From Candidatus Aminicenantes bacterium UBA647 (GTDB taxonomy: Bacteria; Acidobacteriota; Aminicenantia; UBA2199): DNA of 14,137 nucleotides. Below, in pieces: positions 1 through 6,159 of the stretch (position 1 is the first letter of the stretch; each line of letters opens with the position of its first letter). Position numbers and translations under genes: made by a program. The notes below the pieces were generated by a model. That model was not told where the DNA came from and ran no database searches. It saw nothing but the letters and a program-made list of their open reading frames with translations. The DNA lies in the NCBI GenBank assembly GCA_002299555.1, contig DBOL01000067.1:1-14137 (forward strand). Direction: 5' to 3'.

Positions 1-1
1 G

Positions 2-562
2 ACAGCAAAAATATTGAAAAAGTACAGCAGCGAACTTTATTATTCTATTATCATACTCGGCCCCAATGCTGAGGAAGCGAATCTTCTCGGATCAAAATAT
101 TTTGTCGCAAATTATGACGGTGGGAAGTTAATTGCAAATATAAATTTTGAATCTACACCTGTATGGGGGAGAAGCGAAAGCCTTATCGGTGTTGGAGCAA
201 GATTTTCAACGATGGAGAATACCCTCAAAGAAATTGCCGAAGCGGAAGGTGTAGAATATAAATATTTTTCGATGTCTAATCAGGGTTTCTTTTTCCGCTC
301 TGATCAATTCCCCTTTGCAATGGCAGATATCCCCTCATTATGGATCAGTGCAGGAGAGGATGATGATTCCGGACTGAACCTTTATAAAAAGTTCTGGACT
401 GAAACGTACCATACAGTTAAAGACGAGTACGATCCGAAATGGAGCCTCGAGGGGATGAGGCAGACGATCCGTTATGCACTTCTTTTAATAGAGAGGATCA
501 ACAGGGAGAAAACACCTCCGGAATGGAGCAGGAAGCTTACGTTCCCGGTATACAAAAAATAA
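2..562 (+). CDS. M28-family zinc metallopeptidase, C-terminal part (5' end outside window)
   Basis: The reading frame is open from the left edge, so 186 C-terminal residues are seen and the true start lies upstream; an in-frame TTG near base 14 is inside the domain and is not the start. The text fits the C-terminal half of M28 aminopeptidases: LLGSKYFV, an ANINFE beta-strand, WGRSES, QGFFFRSDQFPFA, a PSLWIS strand, then YHTVKDEYDP and a closing helix plus a PEW segment. In the family the His of the YHT motif is a zinc ligand, and it is present. The strand usually written NLDM or NIDG, whose Asp is another zinc ligand, reads NFES here, so Glu appears to replace Asp. SDH before the phenylalanine is SDQ. 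The first zinc ligands and any signal peptide are off the window. Members are usually exported and cut N-terminal residues or dipeptides. The next gene starts 6 bases after the stop, so it is probably co-transcribed with xdhC. Confidence 0.85.
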   Translation, partial: TAKILKKYSSELYYSIIILGPNAEEANLLGSKYFVANYDGGKLIANINFESTPVWGRSESLIGVGARFSTMENTLKEIAEAEGVEYKYFSMSNQGFFFRSDQFPFAMADIPSLWISAGEDDDSGLNLYKKFWTETYHTVKDEYDPKWSLEGMRQTIRYALLLIERINREKTPPEWSRKLTFPVYKK

Positions 563-568
563 CCTCAT

Positions 569-1396
569 ATGAAAAAATCTGAAATCCTTAAAAAAATTCT
601 TGAGCTGAATGAGAGTGATTCTGAGTTCGTAGTAATTACAGTTATAGAGAAAAAGGGGAGCGGCCCTTCAGAGACCGGTGGAAAGATGATCTATGTATCT
701 GAAGGGGAAATGTATGGAACTATTGGTGGGGGAACTCTTGAAAAACTTGTTTTAAAAGAGGCAGGGAAAGTCCTGTTATCAGGACAAAGTGTTTTGAGGA
801 AATATATGCTTGATAAGGATAAAGTTAAACCTGATAGTGAAAAAACCGGGATGCTTTGTGGAGGAGAAGTTACATTTTTCCTTGAATATACAGGAGTGGA
901 GGAGCAGGTTTACTTATTCGGAGCAGGCCATGTGGGGAAAAGCCTGATCCGGTACTTGAAAGGGATAAATTACAGACTGACAATTGTAGATGATAGGGCA
1001 GATGTACTTGAAGGTATTATAGATCAGAGAAAAGTTCATTATAAAGATCCTTCCGGGATATTTAACAATATCGGGACTCTGGATAGTAGTTACATTGTAA
1101 TTGCTACTCATTCTCATGAACTTGACTATATGATATTAAAAAATATTCTGGAAAGAGGATTTACACCAAAATACATCGGAGTTGTTGCATCAGGGAAAAA
1201 GATCGATACAATGATCTCAAGACTTAGAAAGGAATTGAAGGTCCCTCTGGACACCTCTGTCCTGTTCTCTCCGGCTGGCCTTGATATCGGGGGGAGAAGT
1301 CCATCGGAAATAGCTCTTGCAATAGTGGCCGAAATTCAATCGGTGAGATATGAAAAAGGGGAATTGAAACATCTTTCAAAAGATTTCATGGATTGA
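569..1396 (+). CDS. xdhC: XdhC/CoxI family molybdenum cofactor insertion chaperone
   Basis: This 275-residue protein has the full two-domain XdhC layout. The N-terminal CoxI-type domain (about 1-110) has VVITVIEKKGSGPSETGGKM (21-40), TIGGGTLE (51-58) and GMLCGGEV (94-101) with Cys97. The C-terminal Rossmann-like domain has VYLFGAGHVGKSL (114-126), the IVDDR strand (139-143), VIATHSHELD (177-186), YIGVVASGKK (202-211) and the closing PAGLDIGGRSPSEIALAIVAEI (235-256). XdhC proteins bind molybdenum cofactor, promote its sulfuration and deliver it to the catalytic subunit; they are cytoplasmic and not part of the final enzyme. The position just ahead of both dehydrogenase genes fits this. The ATG lies 6 bases after the peptidase stop with no clear Shine-Dalgarno, so coupling to upstream translation is likely. 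The segment ASGKK replaces the GSRRK-like text common in the family, a minor variation. Family assignment is secure; the chaperone role follows from family and context. Confidence 0.95.
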   Translation: MKKSEILKKILELNESDSEFVVITVIEKKGSGPSETGGKMIYVSEGEMYGTIGGGTLEKLVLKEAGKVLLSGQSVLRKYMLDKDKVKPDSEKTGMLCGGEVTFFLEYTGVEEQVYLFGAGHVGKSLIRYLKGINYRLTIVDDRADVLEGIIDQRKVHYKDPSGIFNNIGTLDSSYIVIATHSHELDYMILKNILERGFTPKYIGVVASGKKIDTMISRLRKELKVPLDTSVLFSPAGLDIGGRSPSEIALAIVAEIQSVRYEKGELKHLSKDFMD

Positions 1397-1398
1397 AA

Positions 1399-2799
1399 AT
1401 GAAAATAAACTTTATACTAAACGATGAAGAGTTGACTGTTGATCTGGACCCTCTGTTTCCTACATTAAGATTTTTAAGGGAAGAGAAGGGGCTCTCAAGT
1501 GTAAAAACAGGATGCGGAGAAGGCGAGTGTGGTGCGTGCACCGTTATTCTCGGTTCGTTGGATAACGGGAAATTGAAATACAGGAATGTGGCCTCGTGTC
1601 TTCTGCCTGCCGGTGAATTGGATGGGAAGCACCTTGTAACTCTTGAAGGTATAAATATGACTGAACTTTCACCTGTTCAGAAAGCATTTGTTGATGAGGG
1701 AGCAATTCAATGTGGATTTTGTACACCCGGGTTCATAATGTCGATAACCGGATTCTTGCTCTCTTCCAAGGATCTGACAAAAGAAAACATTCTCAATGCG
1801 ATTGATGGCAATATATGCAGATGCACAGGATATTACTCGATAAAAAGGGCCACTGAGAAGATCTTGTTGGCTGCTGAATCAGGATTTGATAAAGAAGACC
1901 GGATCAACTCTCTTGCGGAATTATCAATTATTCCCGAATATTTCGGTTCCGTAAAAAGAAGACTTAACAAAATAAAAAATAATTCTGAAAAATCTTCAAT
2001 CATCACAGATCCGAGAGAAGCTCCTGTGTTCTTAGCCGGAGGGACAGACCTGCTTGTAAGTGGACCCGGAAGGCCAGGGCCTGAAGTAAGATTGATCTCA
2101 GATATTGAGAATATTTCTGAAATATTTGAAGATAATAATTTTATCCATGTAGGTGCAGGTTCAACGGTTGAAGATATCATTGATTCCGAAATACTAAATC
2201 AGTATGTTCCGGGTATCTCTGATTTTATGTATCTCATTTCGTCTCAGATCATTAGAAATACAGCGACCCTTGGAGGGAATATTGCAAATGCTTCCCCTAT
2301 TGGAGATTTATCTGTCCTGTTCCTGGTACTTGATGCTGTTCTTGATATAAAATCAGAAAATGGAGTAAGAGAAGTATTGCTCAGAGATTTTTTCAAAGAC
2401 TACAAGGTTATGGACCTTGAAGCAGGTGAGTTGATACTGAAAATGAGGGTTCCAAAATATTCAGAGAACAGGTTCTTTAATTTTGAAAAAGTATCAAGAC
2501 GGAAATATCTGGATATAGCGAGCTGTAACTCTGCTTCCAGTTTTTGTCTTGATGGAGATGTTATAAAAAGATGTGATCTTTCTGCAGGAGGGGTAGCGGC
2601 AGTTCCACTTTTCCTTAAGGAGAGTAGTTCATATCTTACAGGAAGAAAAATTGGCGAAGAGACCATGAATAGCGTCATCGAAGTAGCAATGGATGAGATC
2701 TCACCTATAAGTGATGTAAGAGGCTCTTCGGATTACAAGAGAGAGTTGTTAAGGAGGCTTATCAAAGCCCATTTTGTTAAATTGGAAGGGTGGATGTAA
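1399..2799 (+). CDS. xdhA: Xanthine dehydrogenase small subunit: fused [2Fe-2S] and FAD domains
   Basis: This 466-residue subunit passes electrons from the molybdenum centre through two [2Fe-2S] clusters to FAD. Ferredoxin-like domain: Cys39, 44, 47 and 67 (CGEGECGAC then ASC). Helical second cluster domain: Cys105, 108, 140 and 142 (QCGFC then ICRC). All eight ligands are present. After a linker (about 160-205) the FAD domain shows FLAGGTDLLV (211-220), a GAGSTVEDI strand, RNTATLGGNIANASPIGDL (286-304) and the KVSRRKYLDIAS region; a CO_deh_flav_C-type domain ends the chain. FeS plus FAD in one polypeptide matches R. capsulatus XdhA; E. coli splits them. The start is taken as ATG 1399, two codons inside an alternative TTG at 1393 that overlaps the xdhC stop; ATG is the commoner start and removes only Met-Lys. 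The next gene begins right after the stop, so the two subunits are made together in the cytoplasm. Confidence 0.95.
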   Translation: MKINFILNDEELTVDLDPLFPTLRFLREEKGLSSVKTGCGEGECGACTVILGSLDNGKLKYRNVASCLLPAGELDGKHLVTLEGINMTELSPVQKAFVDEGAIQCGFCTPGFIMSITGFLLSSKDLTKENILNAIDGNICRCTGYYSIKRATEKILLAAESGFDKEDRINSLAELSIIPEYFGSVKRRLNKIKNNSEKSSIITDPREAPVFLAGGTDLLVSGPGRPGPEVRLISDIENISEIFEDNNFIHVGAGSTVEDIIDSEILNQYVPGISDFMYLISSQIIRNTATLGGNIANASPIGDLSVLFLVLDAVLDIKSENGVREVLLRDFFKDYKVMDLEAGELILKMRVPKYSENRFFNFEKVSRRKYLDIASCNSASSFCLDGDVIKRCDLSAGGVAAVPLFLKESSSYLTGRKIGEETMNSVIEVAMDEISPISDVRGSSDYKRELLRRLIKAHFVKLEGWM

Positions 2800-5046
2800 A
2801 TGAATAACAATGAGATCGTTAAGCATGTGAGGGGAGAATCTCAGTTTATCGATGATCTGACGCTTCCACATGATATCCTCTATGGAACAGTTCTCACTTC
2901 AGACATTCCACATGGAAAGATCCGGAAAATAGATCTGGGAAATGCTCTTTCTGTCAAAGGAGTTGTAAAAATTTTAGACCATCATGATATACCGGGAGAG
3001 AATCAGATAGGTGCAATTATCAGGGATGAAGAATTGTTGTCTGACGGTATAGTTAAATTTGCCGGTGAACCAATTCTATTAATTCTTTCAGATAGCCTTG
3101 ATTCAGGCAGAGAGGCATTAAAGGAGATAAAGGTAGATATATCATCCATTCCTGCAATCACAGACCCGAGAGAGTCGTTTCGGGCAGGAAATCTAATTGT
3201 CCCGGCAAGGACATTTGATCATGGTGATACAGATTCAGCCTGGGCAAAGTGTGAGGTCGTGGCAGAGGGTAGAGTTGACTCCGGAGGACAGGAGCATTTT
3301 TATATGGAAACTCAGGCATCACTTGCTTATCCGGTTGAGAAGGATAGTGTGAAGATCCTCTCTTCTACTCAATCACCTACTGCCGTTCAAAAAGCGGTAT
3401 CAGGTGTATTGGGGATCCCAATGAACAGGGTTGAAGTAGATGTCAGGAGGCTTGGAGGCGGTTTCGGAGGAAAAGAAGATCAGGCTACCCCCTGGGCGGC
3501 AATGGCTGCATTGGGTGCATATATAACAAAAAGACCTGTTAAAATAGTATTATCAAGATCAGAGGATATACGAAATACAGGGAAAAGGCATCCTTTCTCA
3601 TCCGATTTCAAGATAGGGCTGGACAGCTCAGGAAAGATTGTCGCATATGAAGCAACTTTTTATCAAAATTGCGGGGCTTATGCAGATCTGTCAACGGCTA
3701 TCCTTGAAAGGGCACTCTTTCATGCCACCAACTCTTATTTTATCCCTAATGTCAGAGTGACAGGGATAAGTTGTTATACAAATCTTCCCCCTTTTACAGC
3801 ATTCAGAGGTTTTGGGGGGCCGCAGGCGATGTTTGTTATTGAGTCTGCGATCAATAAAGCAGCAGCAAAAATAAATATAAATGCCAGGAAGATACAGAAG
3901 ATGAACCTTCTTAAGGAAGGAGATGTGTTCCCTTATGGAATGGTGACAGAAAATTGTAATATATTATCAACCTGGGAAAAACTTGAGGAAAAATTTGAGA
4001 TCGAGGAAACCTATAAAAAGATTGATGATTTTAACCGTCAAAATGATCTGATCAAAAGAGGAGCTGCTGTTATGCCTGTGTCGTTCGGGATATCTTTTAC
4101 GAACAAGATGTTGAACCAGGCAGGTGCACTTGTCCATATTTATACGGATGGAAGTGTATCGGTCAGTACTGGTGCAGTTGAGATGGGGCAGGGAGTGAAC
4201 AAGAAGATGATAAATGTTGCTGCCGAGACTCTTTCCATTCCTCCTTCACGAGTGAGGATCGAGACGACCAACACAACCAGAGTTGCCAATACTTCGCCTA
4301 CTGCTGCCAGTTCCGGTGCAGACCTGAATGGAATGGCCACAAGGTCAGCATGTATCGGTCTTGTTAAAAGACTCCGGTCAGTTGCAGCAGAAAAACTGGG
4401 AACAGATGTTGAGAAAATAAGATTTGAAAATGGAAAGGCTATCAGTGATAGTGACGGGAAAACTCTTAAATGGGATGAGCTTATCGGAATTGCCTATTCG
4501 GAGCGTGTTTCTCTCACATCTCAGGCATTTTATGCAACTCCTGATATATATTTTGATAAAACAAGAGAGAGCGGGAAACCTTTTGCTTATCATGTGTTCG
4601 GTACAGCTCTTATCGAAGCTGAGTTGGATGTATTAAGAGGTGTTTATAAATTCAACAGAGTGAGCATTGTTCATGATACCGGGAAAAGTCTAGACAGTCA
4701 GACAGATCTGGGACAGATCGAGGGTGGATTCATACAGGGATTAGGATGGGTAACCATTGAAGAGTTGTTGTTTGAGGAAGGGGGACAGATCATTACCGGA
4801 GGTTCTTCTACATATAAGGTCCCTGATATTAAATTTATTCCTGATGAGATAAATGTGGAAATGATGCAGGATCTGCAAAACCCATATGCGGTTCTCGGGT
4901 CAAAAGCAGTTGGTGAGCCCCCTTTTATGTATGGAATAGGAGGATATTTTGCTGTTAATAATTGTCTGTTGTCGGCGAAACCGGAACTTCAACCTGACTT
5001 TGACTGTCCGATTACGCCGGAGAAGATCATTATTTCTTTAATGTAA
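2800..5046 (+). CDS. xdhB: Xanthine dehydrogenase large subunit, molybdopterin-binding catalytic subunit
   Basis: This 748-residue subunit carries the molybdenum centre that hydroxylates hypoxanthine and xanthine. An N-terminal Ald_Xan_dh_C domain (about 8-120, starting VKHVRGESQFIDD) is followed by the Moco-binding region. Counted against bovine xanthine oxidase, the known active-site residues are all there: Gln191 (bovine Q767, in SSTQSP), Glu226 (E802, in GGFGGKE), Arg304 (R880, in LERALFH), Phe338 (F914, in FRGFGG), Phe433 and Thr434 (F1009 and T1010, in FGISFT) and the base Glu706 (E1261, in KAVGEPP). Arg304 and the two Phe distinguish purine oxidisers from aldehyde oxidases, and the CO-dehydrogenase Cys loop AYxCSFR is absent. 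The ATG abuts the xdhA stop and GGAAGGGTGG lies just upstream as a possible ribosome site. The expected partner is XdhA, in a cytoplasmic (AB)2 assembly as in R. capsulatus. Substrate class is well supported; the electron acceptor (NAD or other) cannot be read from sequence here. Confidence 0.96.
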   Translation: MNNNEIVKHVRGESQFIDDLTLPHDILYGTVLTSDIPHGKIRKIDLGNALSVKGVVKILDHHDIPGENQIGAIIRDEELLSDGIVKFAGEPILLILSDSLDSGREALKEIKVDISSIPAITDPRESFRAGNLIVPARTFDHGDTDSAWAKCEVVAEGRVDSGGQEHFYMETQASLAYPVEKDSVKILSSTQSPTAVQKAVSGVLGIPMNRVEVDVRRLGGGFGGKEDQATPWAAMAALGAYITKRPVKIVLSRSEDIRNTGKRHPFSSDFKIGLDSSGKIVAYEATFYQNCGAYADLSTAILERALFHATNSYFIPNVRVTGISCYTNLPPFTAFRGFGGPQAMFVIESAINKAAAKININARKIQKMNLLKEGDVFPYGMVTENCNILSTWEKLEEKFEIEETYKKIDDFNRQNDLIKRGAAVMPVSFGISFTNKMLNQAGALVHIYTDGSVSVSTGAVEMGQGVNKKMINVAAETLSIPPSRVRIETTNTTRVANTSPTAASSGADLNGMATRSACIGLVKRLRSVAAEKLGTDVEKIRFENGKAISDSDGKTLKWDELIGIAYSERVSLTSQAFYATPDIYFDKTRESGKPFAYHVFGTALIEAELDVLRGVYKFNRVSIVHDTGKSLDSQTDLGQIEGGFIQGLGWVTIEELLFEEGGQIITGGSSTYKVPDIKFIPDEINVEMMQDLQNPYAVLGSKAVGEPPFMYGIGGYFAVNNCLLSAKPELQPDFDCPITPEKIIISLM

Positions 5047-5060
5047 TTATCTGGAGTGGA

Positions 5061-5537
5061 TCAGAAACCGATACCGGCCTGAACTCCTACAATATTACTT
5101 CCCAACAGATCTTCAAAAGGGGTGATTATATACACTCTGAACTTAAAGTTGTCCCCCATGAATCCTGCATTCAGCTTCAAAGCCAGATCAGAATGGTCTC
5201 CAAAGTCACTTCCGGTAACCACAATGAATGTGGAGAGTCCTGCTCCTACGAAAAATGTTCCCAGCTTAAAATTGGCGATAACAGCCGGTTCCAAAAGGAA
5301 GGTCGAGAACTCAAATTTATAGGTAACGACATTCACTTCCGGACTTATCATAAAGAGGTCATTTATACTGAAATCAATATTTGCACCAATTGTCCACAGA
5401 TAGTAATCAAAGCTGAATGAGTCGTCTGTCATCATTCCGAAGTTAGCAAAAAACTTAGTTGAATCTGCTTTAAGGTTGCCGGAAAAAGCAACAGAAAAAA
5501 TAAGAACTATAAGAATTATTGATAATGTTTTTTTCAT
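5061..5537 (-). CDS. Small outer-membrane beta-barrel-like protein (paralogue 1)
   Basis: This 158-residue protein starts with a clear Sec signal peptide (Lys2-Lys3, a hydrophobic run of about 4-19, likely cut near LKA/DST at 24/25). The mature part of about 134 residues is a string of alternating-hydrophobicity strands separated by short turns and ends in Phe (AGIGF), the usual terminal residue for barrel insertion. Length and pattern suggest an 8-stranded OmpA-like or OmpW-like barrel, but I recognise no named family. It is a diverged paralogue of the next gene: FMISPEVN matches FMITPEAN, LEPAVIANFKL matches FEPAIILNLKL, and PFEDLLGSN matches PFDDLFGDN. AGGAG sits 6 bases before the ATG. 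The gene follows its paralogue after 24 bases, so the two probably share the promoter near 6050-6079. It converges on xdhB with only 14 bases between stops and no clear terminator hairpin. Function unknown. Confidence 0.85.
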   Translation of the reverse strand: MKKTLSIILIVLIFSVAFSGNLKADSTKFFANFGMMTDDSFSFDYYLWTIGANIDFSINDLFMISPEVNVVTYKFEFSTFLLEPAVIANFKLGTFFVGAGLSTFIVVTGSDFGDHSDLALKLNAGFMGDNFKFRVYIITPFEDLLGSNIVGVQAGIGF

Positions 5538-5561
5538 TTTATTCTCCTGTTTGACCAGTGA

Positions 5562-6029
5562 CTAGAATTCAAATGCTAATTGAGCAGAGACCCAATTATC
5601 TCCAAAGAGATCATCGAACGGTGAGAAGTGCATAAGTCTCAGAACCATATCTCCGAGCCTGAATCCTACATTGATCTTAAGGCCGGTAAATTCCTCTACC
5701 AATTCATCTCCGGCGATCCTGAATAATCTCATTGGCCCCGCACCTATAAATGCATTATTAAGTTTCAGGTTCAATATTATTGCAGGTTCAAAATAGATCA
5801 CTCTGCAGATCGGTTTAACAAAAAGATTTGCTTCCGGGGTGATCATAAAACCTTTTGAAAAATGATAATCCCAATTTACACCAAAATATAAGAACAGCTC
5901 CTGAGATGTATCATTGTATAAAAGTCCGTATTTGTGAAAAAGCCTGTTGTAATCTTTGCCTGAAACAGTCGTTGTAGATAAAGAAAACAGAATTAAGACC
6001 AGGGTTAAAATAATTATTAATTTTTTCAA
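5562..6029 (-). CDS. Small outer-membrane beta-barrel-like protein (paralogue 2, TTG start)
   Basis: This 155-residue protein has a signal peptide (Lys2-Lys3, hydrophobic about 4-20, likely cut near VSG/KDY at 24/25), then a barrel-like series of strands ending in Phe (LAFEF). It is the upstream member of a tandem pair; the shared blocks are FMITPEAN, FEPAIILNLKL, AFIGAGP, LKINVGFRLGDM and SPFDDLFGDN. The start is TTG (bases 6029-6027 read leftward), chosen because a strong AAGGGAGG lies 5 bases upstream, an in-frame stop follows shortly further up, and no other start precedes the signal peptide. Rapid divergence between the copies, with conserved strand edges but different loops, is typical of surface-exposed barrels. 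No family name is recognised; a porin-like, adhesin or purely structural role are all possible. Confidence 0.84.
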   Translation of the reverse strand: MKKLIIILTLVLILFSLSTTTVSGKDYNRLFHKYGLLYNDTSQELFLYFGVNWDYHFSKGFMITPEANLFVKPICRVIYFEPAIILNLKLNNAFIGAGPMRLFRIAGDELVEEFTGLKINVGFRLGDMVLRLMHFSPFDDLFGDNWVSAQLAFEF

Positions 6030-6034
6030 GTTCG

Positions 6035-6042
6035 CCTCCCTT
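6035..6042 (-). promoter_or_regulatory. Ribosome binding site that fixes the TTG start of the barrel gene
   Basis: Read leftward the bases are AAGGGAGG, a near-perfect anti-Shine-Dalgarno match, 5 bases before the TTG at 6029-6027. It is the main reason to accept a TTG start there. With the predicted promoter just upstream, the leader RNA would be only about 14 bases, so this site would sit at its very 5' end. Confidence 0.7.
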
Positions 6043-6049
6043 TTGTAGC

Positions 6050-6079
6050 ATTATAACAAAATTGATGGAATTAAATCAA
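6050..6079 (-). promoter_or_regulatory. Predicted sigma-70-type promoter for the two barrel genes
   Basis: Read leftward: TTGATT (6079-6074) as a -35, an 18-base spacer, then TATAAT (6055-6050). TGT precedes the -10, giving the extended form TGnTATAAT. The predicted transcription start is near 6043, just ahead of the Shine-Dalgarno. The -35 matches the consensus TTGACA in 4 of 6 positions and the -10 matches exactly. This is a prediction from sequence only. Confidence 0.6.
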
Positions 6080-6080
6080 T
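6061..6080. repeat. Inverted repeat ATTGAT-8 bp-ATCAAT over the barrel promoter -35
   Basis: ATTGAT at 6061-6066 is the exact reverse complement of ATCAAT at 6075-6080, with 8 bases between. The right arm covers the -35 element and the whole dyad lies within the -35/spacer region of the leftward promoter, where a repressor or activator could act. Arms of 6 bp in AT-rich DNA may occur by chance, so an operator role is only a suggestion. Confidence 0.35.
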
Positions 6081-6144
6081 AGAATTCGTTTTGTTGTTTA
6101 AATTGTTCAGTTTCTGCATTTTAGAAGAAGGGAAAATAATGATG

Positions 6145-6153
6145 TGATATAAT
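6145..6153 (+). promoter_or_regulatory. Extended -10 promoter of the glycosyltransferase gene, probably leaderless
   Basis: TGATATAAT is a perfect extended -10 (TGn plus TATAAT). No good -35 lies 16-18 bases upstream, which is allowed for extended -10 promoters. The hexamer ends only 6 bases before the ATG at 6160, so transcription would start at or next to the A of the start codon and the mRNA would have no 5' leader. An in-frame TGA at 6145-6147 rules out an earlier start for the gene. Confidence 0.5.
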
Positions 6154-6159
6154 TTCGAT

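Noticed and set aside
1393..1395. TTG as the start codon of xdhA, overlapping the xdhC stop
   Set aside because: It adds only two residues, and an ATG follows directly at 1399. The ferredoxin domain begins normally from that ATG. The TTG cannot be excluded.
4424..4636. Open frames of 60-120 codons inside xdhB, the sulfatase-like genes and others, on either strand
   Set aside because: They lie wholly within well-recognised genes, show no domain or signal features, and lack ribosome sites. They read as shadows of the real frames.
2800..5046. CO dehydrogenase or aldehyde oxidase identity for the molybdenum subunit
   Set aside because: The AYxCSFR loop of CO dehydrogenase is missing, and the Arg and Phe residues typical of purine oxidisers are present.
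5047..5060. Terminator between xdhB and the convergent barrel gene
   Set aside because: Only 14 bases separate the stops, and I see no GC-rich stem followed by T in or around the gap.
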